The notes under the pieces: generated by a model
Told to the model about the DNA's origin: nothing
The model's database searches: none
What the model saw: only the letters and a program-made list of their open reading frames with translations
Shown here: in pieces, positions 51,260 to 59,300 of the stretch
Position numbering within the stretch: the stretch's first letter is position 1
Layout of the letters: each line of letters starts with the position of its first letter
Made by a program: the position numbers and the translations under genes
Assembly (NCBI RefSeq): GCF_014199935.1
Contig: NZ_JACHOP010000002.1
Coordinates: 372,001-436,000 of the forward strand
DNA: 64,000 bases
Direction: 5' to 3'
Source: Methylorubrum rhodinum
GTDB lineage: Bacteria; Pseudomonadota; Alphaproteobacteria; Rhizobiales; Beijerinckiaceae

Positions 51260-51838
51260 ATGCCCGATATCGGCGAGGCAAAGATCCTCATCGTCGCCAC
51301 CGACGGCTTCGAGGAGAGCGAACTGACCGTACCGCAGGCCAAGCTGCGACAGGCCGGGGCCACGGTCCATGTCGCGAGCCCGCAATCGCGCCGGTCCAAG
51401 GAGACCATCCGCGGCTGGGACAAGACCGATTGGGGGAAGGACGTGCCGGTCGATCTCGATCTGGAGAGCGTGGACCCGGCCGAGTACCACGCGCTGGTCC
51501 TGCCCGGCGGGCAGATCAACCCGGACAAGCTGCGCCTGGAACCGAAGGCCCTGGAGGTGATCCGCAGCTTCCTCACCGACGGCAAGGTCGTGGCCGCGAT
51601 CTGCCACGGGCCCTGGCTCCTGGTGGAGACCGGCGCCGCGAAGGGCCGCACCCTGACCTCGTTCCCGTCGATCAGGACCGACGTGATCAACGCGGGCGGG
51701 ACCTGGGTCGACAAGGACGTCGTCACCGACGGCGGCATCGTCACGAGCCGCAACCCCGACGATCTCGACGCGTTCGTGGCCAAGATCATCGAGGAGGTGC
51801 TCGAAGGCCGCCACGAACCGCGTCAACTCGCCGCCTGA
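51260..51838 (+). CDS. DJ-1/PfpI-family protein
   Basis: A 192-residue cytoplasmic protein of the type 1 glutamine amidotransferase-like superfamily. AKILIVATDGFEESELTVPQ, HALVLPGGQINPDKLRLEP and KVVAAICHGPWLLVE with the nucleophilic elbow Cys match PfpI/YhbO proteins, which act as glyoxalase III, deglycase or stress proteases; the specific activity is unknown. The start at ATG 51260 follows ACAGGAGACCAACC. A strong terminator comes after it. Confidence 0.9.
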   Translation: MPDIGEAKILIVATDGFEESELTVPQAKLRQAGATVHVASPQSRRSKETIRGWDKTDWGKDVPVDLDLESVDPAEYHALVLPGGQINPDKLRLEPKALEVIRSFLTDGKVVAAICHGPWLLVETGAAKGRTLTSFPSIRTDVINAGGTWVDKDVVTDGGIVTSRNPDDLDAFVAKIIEEVLEGRHEPRQLAA

Positions 51839-51864
51839 TCGTCTGATCGCGACCGAAACGGGAA

Positions 51865-51894
51865 GCCGCCGACGCCGAAGCGTCGGTGGCTTTT
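51865..51894 (+). terminator. Rho-independent terminator of the PfpI-like gene
   Basis: An 11-bp stem GCCGCCGACGC/GCGTCGGTGGC (one G-T pair) with tetraloop CGAA is followed by TTTTCC. It lies 26 bases past the stop codon and reads on the plus strand. Confidence 0.9.
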
Positions 51895-51902
51895 CCATTC
51901 TC

Positions 51903-51966
51903 CAATCCGCGCCCTCTTCGAAGCTTCGCTTCGCGAAGCACCTCAGGTGAGGGAATTGGGTTGGAC
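51903..51966. repeat. Degenerate CCTCAGG-type palindrome
   Basis: The sequence TTCGCGAAGCACCTCAGGTG, continuing with AGGGAATTGGGTTGGA, is similar to the right part of the element at 59157-59267 (TTCGCGGCACCTCAGGATGA then GGGGGGTTGGGTTGGA). It is shorter, and its left arm is reduced to CTTCGAAGCTTCGC. It looks like a decayed or partial copy. Confidence 0.6.
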
Positions 51967-51982
51967 AGGCCGATCGTAGCGA

Positions 51983-52273
51983 TCAGCGCTTCGCGGAGGC
52001 CTTCTGCGCCTTGGCGGCGGAGGCGCCGGCCATCAGCTTGGCCAAGTGCTCCTGATCGAAGCCGTCGGCGCTCGCCGTCTGGACGGAGGCGGCGCCGAAG
52101 GTCTCGATCCTGCGCGGGGTGATCGAGCCGGTGCTCACCGGGTCGGGCAGGGCCGCCACGGGGAGGACGGGGGCCGCGGGCTCCCGCTGGAGGCGCAGGG
52201 CCCAATGGGCCGCAGTGGAGAGCACGGCGATGGCCAGGATCGCCTTGATGCCGCTCGTCAGGAAACGCCGCAT
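51983..52273 (-). CDS. Small membrane-anchored protein, unknown
   Basis: A 96-residue protein with an N-terminal helix (GIKAILAIAVLSTAAHWAL, residues ~8-26) serving as signal anchor, then a Pro-rich linker (EPAAPVLPVAALPDPVSTGS) and a short helical C-terminus (DQEHLAKLMAGASAAKAQKA). ATG 52273 is the only reasonable start. Unknown family. Confidence 0.6.
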   Translation of the reverse strand: MRRFLTSGIKAILAIAVLSTAAHWALRLQREPAAPVLPVAALPDPVSTGSITPRRIETFGAASVQTASADGFDQEHLAKLMAGASAAKAQKASAKR

Positions 52274-52390
52274 GGTCGTGGGCCGTCGAACGCGAGGGGA
52301 ACGCGGCCGGTTCCCCGGCCTCTCGGCATCATCGCCCAGGATCGTGAACGAACCGCTTCGGGGAGGTTCGTTCGACCGTGCCGGATCGGG

Positions 52391-53416
52391 TCAGCCGCCC
52401 TGCGCGGCCCTCCCGTGCGGGGCCTCGGCCCCCGTTTCCCCGCGCGTCTCCCCGCGGGTGCGCCACAGGCTGTAGGCGATGCCGCCGACGAGCAGGACCA
52501 CGGTGACGGCGAGCGACACCCACGGCGGCAGATGCACGAGGTCGAGCGTGTCGGCCACGACGATCTTGGCGCCGATGAACAGCAGGATGAGGGCGAGCGC
52601 GGTCTTGAGGTAGGCGAAGCGGTCGACCATCGCGGCGAGCGCGAAGTAGAGCGCGCGAAGCCCGAGGATCGCGAAGATGTTCGAGGTGTAGACGATGAAC
52701 GGGTCGGTGGTGATGGCGAAGATCGCCGGCACGCTGTCGACGGCGAAGATCACGTCCGCCACGTTGACGAGCACCAGCGCCACCGCGAGCGGGGTCAGCC
52801 AGCGCACGGTCTTGCCGGTCTCGGGATCGGGTTTGCGCACGACGAAGTCCTGGCCGTGCGGCTCGTCCGTGACGCGCACGAAGCGCTTGAGCAGGCGGAA
52901 GGAGGCGCTGTCGCGCACGTCCTTCTCCTCGTCCTCCTTCGTGACGAGCATCTTGATGCCGATGTAGAGGAGGAACACGGCGAAGATCGAGAGCACCCAG
53001 TGGGCTTGGCTCACCAGGGCGGAGCCGAGGCCGATCATCAGCCCGCGCAGCAGCACGGCGGCGAGGATGCCCCAGACCAGCACCCGGTGCTGGGAGGCCC
53101 GCGGCACGCCGAGCGATGTCAGGATCACCGCGATGACGAAGACGTTGTCCATCGACAGCGACTTCTCGATCACGAGGCCGGTGACGTATTCCTGGCCGGC
53201 TTGCGACCCGAGCATCCACCACACCCAGCCGCCGAAGACGAGACCCAGGGTGAAGTAGAACGCGGTGAGGAGAAGGCTCTCCTTCACGCCGATCTCGTGG
53301 TTCTTGTCGCGGTGGAGCAGGCCGAGATCGAAGGCGAGCAGGCCCGCCACGAGGCCGTGGAAGCCCAGCCACATCCAGACAGGTTTGCCGAGCCACTCGT
53401 AAGTGAGGAATTCCAT
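52391..53416 (-). CDS. TerC-family membrane protein
   Basis: A 341-residue integral membrane protein with about nine helices. The TerC/Alx signatures are EKSLSMDNVFVIAVILTSLG, GIKMLVTKEDEEKDV and VNVADVIFAVDSVPAIFAIT then TDPFIVYTSNIFAILGLRAL, with conserved Asp residues in helices. Members export metals such as manganese or calcium or support exoenzyme metalation. The start at ATG 53416 (MEFLTYEWLGKPVWMW) matches the family. The 289 bases upstream hold no gene; I looked for a manganese-sensing yybP-ykoY element there and did not find its conserved parts. Confidence 0.93.
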   Translation of the reverse strand: MEFLTYEWLGKPVWMWLGFHGLVAGLLAFDLGLLHRDKNHEIGVKESLLLTAFYFTLGLVFGGWVWWMLGSQAGQEYVTGLVIEKSLSMDNVFVIAVILTSLGVPRASQHRVLVWGILAAVLLRGLMIGLGSALVSQAHWVLSIFAVFLLYIGIKMLVTKEDEEKDVRDSASFRLLKRFVRVTDEPHGQDFVVRKPDPETGKTVRWLTPLAVALVLVNVADVIFAVDSVPAIFAITTDPFIVYTSNIFAILGLRALYFALAAMVDRFAYLKTALALILLFIGAKIVVADTLDLVHLPPWVSLAVTVVLLVGGIAYSLWRTRGETRGETGAEAPHGRAAQGG

Positions 53417-53705
53417 AGCGTTGGGACCCTGATGCTTCGCCGAAGGGAGAGCATCGGCTCCGACATCACGTGACGCTTCGGTGCGTCCTCGGGCGTGGGG
53501 TCCACGGGGCCGTCGGCCGGTGGAGGGCTCCGATGAAGGGAGCCGCGCGAGGCACGCCCGCGCATCCCGCCAGAGGGGCCCGCAGCCGATACGGCGCAGG
53601 TGGAGTGGGAAGCGCGGCGATTCAAGGGGCGGCCGCGACGATCTCGGCTCGCGTCCCTTCGCGATCCGCTTGACAGGAGCGGCGCCGCGGGGCCTCCCGC
53701 AGATC

Positions 53706-54956
53706 ATGGGCACGGATCGCAGCGGCGACTTACACGGAATTGCCGTCGTCGGCGGCGGGCCGACGGGGCTGATGGCCGCCGAGACCCTGGCCGGGGCGGG
53801 CTGCGCCGTCACGGTCTACGAGCGGATGCCCTCGGTCGGGCGCAAGCTTCTCATCGCCGGGCGCGGCGGGCTCAACCTGACCCATACCGAGCCGCTGCCG
53901 GCCTTCCTCGCCCGCTACCATCCGGCGCAGGCCGCGCTCACGGCGGCGATCGAGGCCTACCCGCCGGACGCGCTGCGGGCGTGGTGCGAGGGGCTCGGCC
54001 AGCCGACCTTCGTCGGATCGAGCGGGCGGGTGTTTCCGCGGGTCTTCAAGGCCTCGCCGCTGCTGCGGGCGTGGCTCGCGCGGCTCTCCGAGCGCGGCGT
54101 CGCGATCCGCACCCGCCATCGCCTGACAGGTCTCGGGGGGGACGGCACGCTCGCCTTCGACACGCCGGAAGGTGCCCAAGAAATCCGCCCGCGGGCGACG
54201 CTGCTGGCGCTCGGGGGTGCGAGCTGGCCCCGGCTCGGCTCGGACGGGGCGTGGGTGCCGCTCCTCGAAGGCGCCGGCCTCGCCGTGGCGCCGCTCAAAC
54301 CCGCCAATGTCGGGTTCGGCGTGGCGTGGTCGGCGCACGTCGCGGAACGCTTCGCGGGTGCCCCGCTCAAGCGCATCGCGGCCCGGATCGGCGCGGCGAG
54401 CGCCCGCGGCGAGGCGGTGGTGACGGCGGGCGGGATCGAGGGCGGCGTGATCTACGCGCTGGGACGCCCGATCCGCGAGGCGGTGGAGCGAGAAGGAAGC
54501 GCCACCCTCGTCTTAGACCTGAGGCCCGATCTCGACGCGGGCGTACTCACGAAGAAACTCGGCCGCACGCGTCCCGGCGAAAGCCTGTCGACGCGCCTGC
54601 GCAAGGCGGCAGGGCTCGATGGAGTCGCCGCGGCGCTCCTGCGCGAAGCCCACGCCAACGCCCTGCCGGGCGATGCGGAGAAACTCGCCGCGGTGATCAA
54701 GGCCGCTCCCCTTCGCCTGACGGCCCCGGCCCCGATCGCCCGGGCGATCTCGACCGCGGGCGGGCTCCGTTTCGACGAACTCGACCCCCGCTTCATGCTG
54801 CGCGCCCGCCCCGGCCTGTTCGCCGCGGGCGAAATGCTCGACTGGGAGGCCCCCACCGGCGGCTACCTGCTCCAGGCCGCCTTCGCCAGCGGACGGGCGG
54901 CGGCGCTGGGGATGATCGACTGGCTCGGGTCGGGGACCGACCGCCGTCCCGGTTGA
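53706..54956 (+). CDS. BaiN/HI0933-like flavoprotein
   Basis: A 416-residue FAD protein. The N-terminal fold is GIAVVGGGPTGLMAAETLAG, then YERMPSVGRKLLIAGRGGLN and LTHTEP, the signature of the HI0933/TIGR03862 group. LLALGGASWPRLGSDGAWVP and AISTAGGLRFDELDPRFMLR with GLFAAGEMLDWEAPTGGYLL complete it. The substrate is unknown; relatives are often called NAD(P)/FAD-dependent oxidoreductases. The start ATG 53706 is chosen because it places the dinucleotide fold at the usual distance. Confidence 0.9.
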   Translation: MGTDRSGDLHGIAVVGGGPTGLMAAETLAGAGCAVTVYERMPSVGRKLLIAGRGGLNLTHTEPLPAFLARYHPAQAALTAAIEAYPPDALRAWCEGLGQPTFVGSSGRVFPRVFKASPLLRAWLARLSERGVAIRTRHRLTGLGGDGTLAFDTPEGAQEIRPRATLLALGGASWPRLGSDGAWVPLLEGAGLAVAPLKPANVGFGVAWSAHVAERFAGAPLKRIAARIGAASARGEAVVTAGGIEGGVIYALGRPIREAVEREGSATLVLDLRPDLDAGVLTKKLGRTRPGESLSTRLRKAAGLDGVAAALLREAHANALPGDAEKLAAVIKAAPLRLTAPAPIARAISTAGGLRFDELDPRFMLRARPGLFAAGEMLDWEAPTGGYLLQAAFASGRAAALGMIDWLGSGTDRRPG

Positions 54957-55127
54957 TCGCCGCGTCGCCCGCCCGTGCCCTCGCCGGGCACGCGGTTGCA
55001 GGCGGCACGCATTTCGTTCGACGCCCCGCGCCGACACATCGTCCCTCGACGGGTTCAGGACGCGGGACGTGTTCCCGATCCGCGAGCGCGAAGGTCTGCG
55101 GCCGGCGGCGACGGCGCGGATCCCGAA

Positions 55128-55167
55128 CGAGGAAGGCCCGGAGCGTCCCCGCTCCGGGCCTTCCTCG
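55128..55167 (-). terminator. Strong hairpin after the DUF4167 gene
   Basis: An 18-bp perfect stem (CGAGGAAGGCCCGGAGCG against its complement) with loop TCCC lies 14 bases past the DUF4167 stop codon. On the minus strand it is followed by TTCGGG, a poor T-run, but the length of stem makes an mRNA end likely. It may also stop read-through from the opposite direction. Confidence 0.7.
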
Positions 55168-55181
55168 AGACCGTCTGCGCC

Positions 55182-56507
55182 TTACTCGGCGGCGTTCGGC
55201 GTATCGCTCGGCTCGGGAGCCGGCTCGCCCTCGGTGCCCTTGTAGCGGGTGCGGGTGCGGCGGCGCTTTGGCGCGGGAGCCTCGTCGGCGGCCGAGGCGG
55301 GCGCCGCCTCGGCGGCGGGGGGCGTCTCGCGCGGCGGGGCGGGGCGGGGCGCCGCCTCGGCCTCGTCGGAGGGCGCGGCCGGCGGCGGGTTGCGGGTGGC
55401 CGTCATCAGGAAGGCCGGGAAGGCGCTCTGGTCGGCGACCTCGGCCCGGGGCTCGGCGGCGCGGCGGCTGCGCCGCGGCGGCGCATCGGGGCGCACCGGA
55501 CCGTCCGTCCGCGGCTCCTGTCGGACCGCTTCTCGGACCGCTTCCTGGCGCGGGGCCTCGGGACGAGGCGCGTCCTGGCGGACCGGATCCTGGCGCGCCG
55601 CCTCGTGGCGGGGTCCGTCCTGGCGGGGCGCATCCTGGTCGCCGCGGCCGTTCTCGAACCGATCCTGGCGGTCGGAGCGCTCCGGACGGTCCTGGCGGAA
55701 CTCGCGGCGGCCCTGCTCGGGACGGCCCCCGTCCTGCTGCCCGTAATCGGGGCGATAATCCTGCCGGGCTTCCTGACGCCCAGCTTCTTGGCGCCCGACT
55801 TCTTGGCGTCCAGATTCCTGGCGCCCACGGTCGTTGCGGTCGCCGCGCTCCTGCCGGAACTCGCCGCGGTCCTGATTGCGATCTTGCCGGTCGCCGCGGA
55901 AATCCTGGCGCGGCTCGCCGCCCCGGTTGTTGAAGTCCGGACGATCCTGCCGGTTGTAATCCGGGCGGTTGCCGTCGAAGCGCTGGCCCCGGTCGTTGCC
56001 GCGGTCATTGCGGTCGTTGCGACCCTGGAAGCGCTGCTGGCCCCGATCGTTGCGGTCGTTGCCCCGATCCTGCCGGCGGGCGTCGAAGTCGTGGCGCTCG
56101 AACGGCTGCGGCGCCTGGGTCGGGTCGCCGTACTCGTCGGTGCCGTAGCCGAAGCCGGAGCGACCGCCCTCGGCGGCCTGCACGCCGTCGTCGTCGCCCT
56201 CCTCGTCCTCGTCGAAGCCGTTGCGGGCATAGCCCTGGGCGGCCTGCGGACGGCCCTGCTCCTGGGCGGCGCCGGTGATGATGCGGAAATAGTGCTCGCC
56301 GTGCTGGAAGTAGTTCTCGGCGGCGATCGGATCGCCGCTCGCCAGCGCGTCCCGGGCGAGCTGGGCGTATTTGTCGGCGATGTGCTGGGCGTTGCCGCGG
56401 ATTTTGACGTCGGGACCGTTCGACTCGTAGGAACGCGTCAGCGGGTTCGGACCCTTGGGCCGGTTGTTGTTGCGGCCCCGCATCCGTCGGTTCTGGTTTG
56501 GTCTCAT
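55182..56507 (-). CDS. DUF4167 protein with long low-complexity region
   Basis: A 441-residue protein. Residues 1-80 form DUF4167 (MRPNQNRRMRGRNNNRPKGP, then ESNGPDVKIRGNAQHIADKY and AQLARDALASGDPIAAENYF). The middle (~130-340) is an Arg/Asp/Gln/Asn-rich disordered stretch with irregular repeats of RQD, NDR and RQE (GRQESGRQEVGRQEAGRQEA), and the last ~90 residues are Pro/Ala-rich ending in KRRRTRTRYKGTEGE. The basic, Arg-rich termini suggest RNA binding. In Rhizobiales the gene lies next to prmC, as here. The ATG at 56507 is clear. Confidence 0.9.
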   Translation of the reverse strand: MRPNQNRRMRGRNNNRPKGPNPLTRSYESNGPDVKIRGNAQHIADKYAQLARDALASGDPIAAENYFQHGEHYFRIITGAAQEQGRPQAAQGYARNGFDEDEEGDDDGVQAAEGGRSGFGYGTDEYGDPTQAPQPFERHDFDARRQDRGNDRNDRGQQRFQGRNDRNDRGNDRGQRFDGNRPDYNRQDRPDFNNRGGEPRQDFRGDRQDRNQDRGEFRQERGDRNDRGRQESGRQEVGRQEAGRQEARQDYRPDYGQQDGGRPEQGRREFRQDRPERSDRQDRFENGRGDQDAPRQDGPRHEAARQDPVRQDAPRPEAPRQEAVREAVRQEPRTDGPVRPDAPPRRSRRAAEPRAEVADQSAFPAFLMTATRNPPPAAPSDEAEAAPRPAPPRETPPAAEAAPASAADEAPAPKRRRTRTRYKGTEGEPAPEPSDTPNAAE

Positions 56508-56927
56508 CGGCCTCGATTGACCCTCGTTACCTGTCGCTCGGTGTGACTGACAGCACCGCGGCGTCCGTGGACGGCGCGTCCGGCGCCATCGGCGCGACCG
56601 CGCTCCGCCCGCGTTGTCTGCCGCCCGTCCGGTGGCCGCGCTCTCAAAGGCGCGCCGCGAGACATCCCTCGACTGTCAGGTTCGATCCCACCGAGCCTGA
56701 CCGCGCTTGCCGGGCCGCTCGTCCGCTCGATGGTGGGAAGACCGTCCGAACCCGGAGGATGCAGTCAAAACCGATCCTACCGCAGCCCATCTTAACGGGC
56801 CGTTCGCTGTCTGTGTCCCTAAGCTAGTGACTGCCGCCCGCGACAACAAGCATTTTTTCGTGATTCCGGCGGGTTATGCCGGTTTCGCGAGGGCGTGTCG
56901 TCGCCGTGCGACAGGCGTTGCGGCTCC
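56508..56927. other. Intergenic region between prmC and the DUF4167 gene
   Basis: This 420-base gap lies upstream of the DUF4167 gene on the minus strand. It contains the least GC-rich sequence of the area near 56849 (CAAGCATTTTTTCGTGATTC), the best candidate for promoter or leader, a small palindrome CCGGCGGGTTATGCCGG at 56867, and TAACGGGCCGTT near 56793. No small gene is supported. Confidence 0.5.
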
Positions 56928-57818
56928 TCACCTGACCGACAAGGATGGCCGAAGCGTGACGACCCGCGCCTGTCCGGCGAGATCGCGGGCCACCGTCACG
57001 TCCGAGAAACCTGCTTTCCGCGCCAGCTCAGTGACCGCCGTCGCTTGATCGTAGCCGATCTCCAGGGCGACCACCCCGTGCGCCGCCAGCAGGCCGGGCC
57101 GTTGCGCGATGTTGCCGAGGATCGCCCGGTAGGCGTCGAGCCCGTCCGGCCCGCCGTCGAGGGCGGCCGGCGGGTCGTGTTCGCGCACCTCGGCGTCGAG
57201 GGTCGGGATCACGCCCGTCCCGATGTAGGGCGGGTTCGAGACGATCAGGTCGAACGGGCCGGCGAGCGCATCGAGCCAGGAGCCGCGCAGGAAGGCGGCG
57301 CGCGAGGCGACGCCGTTCGCCTCGGCGTTTGCCTTGGCGGTCGCCAGCGCGTCCTGCGAGCGGTCGAGGCCGATCCCGAAGGCTTCGGGGCGCTCGTGCA
57401 GCAGGGCGACGAGGATGCAGCCCGAGCCGGTGCCGAGATCGATCAGGCGCAGCGGGCGGTGGCGTTCGGGGAAGAGCGGAAGGGCGGCCGCCACCAGGGT
57501 CTCGGTGTCGGGTCGCGGCACCAGCGTCTCGGGGGAGAGCCGGAAGGGCAGCCCCCAGAATTCCCAGGCGCCGAGGATGCGCGCCACCGGCTCGCCCGCC
57601 AGGCGCCGCGCGGCGGCCTCGCCGAGCGCCTGCGCGCCGGATTCACCGAGGGGGGCTTGACCGTGCAGGATCAGCTCGGACGAGGACAGCCCGAGGGCGT
57701 GCTCGGCGAGAAAGCGGGCATCGCCGCGCGGGTTGGCGAGGCCGGCGGCCGCGAAGGCTCGGGTGAGCTGGCGCAGGGCTTCCGCGCGGGGGAGGGTGGG
57801 GGCGAGGTCGGGGATCAT
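56928..57818 (-). CDS. prmC: Release factor glutamine methyltransferase
   Basis: A 296-residue SAM-dependent enzyme that methylates the GGQ glutamine of release factors, including the product of the upstream prfA. It has the N-terminal helical domain (RFLAEHALGLSSSELILHGQ), VARILGAWEFWGLPFRLSPE, the SAM motif IDLGTGSGCILVALL and the catalytic SNPPYIG. The ATG at 57818 follows prfA by 70 bases containing a GC palindrome. Confidence 0.96.
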   Translation of the reverse strand: MIPDLAPTLPRAEALRQLTRAFAAAGLANPRGDARFLAEHALGLSSSELILHGQAPLGESGAQALGEAAARRLAGEPVARILGAWEFWGLPFRLSPETLVPRPDTETLVAAALPLFPERHRPLRLIDLGTGSGCILVALLHERPEAFGIGLDRSQDALATAKANAEANGVASRAAFLRGSWLDALAGPFDLIVSNPPYIGTGVIPTLDAEVREHDPPAALDGGPDGLDAYRAILGNIAQRPGLLAAHGVVALEIGYDQATAVTELARKAGFSDVTVARDLAGQARVVTLRPSLSVR

Positions 57819-57848
57819 GAAGAGGGGCGGGACGTTCCCGCTGCATCG

Positions 57849-57873
57849 CCCTCTCCCCCGCAGAGGGGGAGGG
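57849..57873. repeat. Short GC palindrome between prfA and prmC
   Basis: CCCTCTCCCCCGCAGAGGGG with GAGGG forms a short inverted repeat; the same core occurs at the end of the element at 12744-12872 and, in a variant, in the two large repeats. It is probably a minimal copy of that repeat family. Confidence 0.55.
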
Positions 57874-57888
57874 AAGGGGCATCGCTCG

Positions 57889-58974
57889 TCACGCCATCCC
57901 CTCGGCGGCCAGCAGCTCCGCCTGATGCTCGGTCACCAGCGCGTCGATCACCTCGTCGAGCGCCGGGCCGGCCATGACCTCCTCCAGCTTGTAGAGGGTC
58001 AGGTTGATGCGGTGGTCGGTGACGCGGCCTTGCGGGAAATTGTAGGTGCGGATGCGCTCCGAGCGGTCGCCCGAGCCGACCTGCGCCTTGCGGTCGGCGG
58101 CCCGCGCCGAGTCCTTCGCCGTACGCTCGGCGTCGAACAGTTTTGCCCGCAGCAGCGCCATCGCTCGCGCCCGGTTCTTGTGCTGCGAGCGCTCCTCCTG
58201 GACGAACACCACCACGCCCGACGGGATGTGGGTGATGCGGATCGCCGATTCCGTCTTGTTGACGTGCTGGCCGCCCGCGCCCTGTGCCCGCATGGTGTCG
58301 ATCTTCAGGTCGGCGTCGTTGATCGCGATGTCGACCTCTTCGGCCTCCGGCAGCACCGCGACGGTGGCGGCCGAGGTGTGGATGCGTCCCTGCGTCTCGG
58401 TGTCGGGCACGCGCTGGACGCGGTGGGCGCCGCTCTCGAACTTGAGGCGGGAGAACACCGAGCGGCCCTTCACCTCGGCCACGACCTCGCGGAAGCCGCC
58501 GACGGTGCCCTCGCTCTCCGAGATCACCTCGACGCGCCAGCCCTTCGACTCGGCGTACTTGGCGTACATGCGAAACAGGTCGCCGGCGAAGAGCGCCGCC
58601 TCGTCGCCGCCGGTGCCGGCGCGGATCTCCAAGATGGCGCTCTTCTCGTCCGCCGCGTCCTTGGGCAGCAGGATGAGCTGGAGGGCACGGTGGGCCCGCT
58701 CCAGCGCCTCTTCGGCCTCCGGCTTCTCGTCGGCCGCCAGCGCCCGCATCTCGGCATCACCCCCGGGCTCGTCGATCATCGCCCGGATGCCGTCGAGATT
58801 GGCCTGCGCCGCCCGGTACTCGCGGATCGCCGCCACCACGCCGTCGAGCTCGGACAGTTCGCGGGAGAGCTGCACGATATGCTCGGGCGAGCCCGCGCCG
58901 TCGGCGAGCTGCGCCGTGACGAACTCGTGCCGGGCCAGGATGGCGTCGAGGCGCTCAGAGGGAATGGGTGTCAC
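57889..58974 (-). CDS. prfA: Peptide chain release factor 1
   Basis: A 361-residue release factor for UAA and UAG codons. It has the PxT-type recognition domain ([20 protein letters not shown], upstream of the GGQ) and the catalytic loop [20 protein letters not shown] with the GGQ that contacts the peptidyl-transferase centre. The length is normal. The start is GTG at 58974 ([17 protein letters not shown]). It forms a unit with prmC downstream. Confidence 0.97.
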   Translation of the reverse strand: MTPIPSERLDAILARHEFVTAQLADGAGSPEHIVQLSRELSELDGVVAAIREYRAAQANLDGIRAMIDEPGGDAEMRALAADEKPEAEEALERAHRALQLILLPKDAADEKSAILEIRAGTGGDEAALFAGDLFRMYAKYAESKGWRVEVISESEGTVGGFREVVAEVKGRSVFSRLKFESGAHRVQRVPDTETQGRIHTSAATVAVLPEAEEVDIAINDADLKIDTMRAQGAGGQHVNKTESAIRITHIPSGVVVFVQEERSQHKNRARAMALLRAKLFDAERTAKDSARAADRKAQVGSGDRSERIRTYNFPQGRVTDHRINLTLYKLEEVMAGPALDEVIDALVTEHQAELLAAEGMA

Positions 58975-59300
58975 GGGGTCTTCGATGTCACGTCGCGGGA
59001 AGGGGGCTTCCCTACTTCACTGCCGCGCGGAGGGCGAGTGCTCCGAGAGGCGGGCTGCCGCTCTTGCAACGCGCGGCGCGGTTCGGCAACCAGCGGTTCC
59101 TCACGAGCCGTTTTCGCCCGACGCCATGCCCAGGCCGCGCCTGATCCGACCCTCGCCCTCATCCTGAGGTGCGCAGCCGAAGGCGGAGCCTCGAAGGAGG
59201 GCTCCAGGGATCGCACGCGCGCTGGAGCCCTCCTTCGAGGCCGCTTCGCGGCACCTCAGGATGAGGGGGGTTGGGTTGGATGAGCCCGTCGAACAGGCTC
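58975..59300. other. Intergenic region between ptsP and prfA
   Basis: The 326-base gap contains the inverted-repeat element at 59157-59267 and, nearer prfA, GC-rich sequence without clear features. No gene is seen; the in-frame stretches here are extensions of neighbouring frames. Confidence 0.6.
59157..59267. repeat. 111-bp palindromic intergenic repeat (CCTCATCCTGAGG type)
   Basis: Long inverted arms: CCCTCATCCTGAGGTGCGCA, GCCTCGAAGGAGGGCTCCAG on the left and CTGGAGCCCTCCTTCGAGGC, CGGCACCTCAGGATGAGGG on the right, around GGATCGCACGCGCG. The outer motif is widespread in Methylobacterium-like genomes. It lies just past ptsP and would form a big hairpin in its mRNA. Confidence 0.85.

Noticed and set aside
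53417..53705. Manganese riboswitch (yybP-ykoY) ahead of the TerC-family gene
   Set aside because: This class often precedes such genes, but I could not find its conserved GGGGAGUAG and partner loop sequences on the minus strand. A covariance-model search would settle it.
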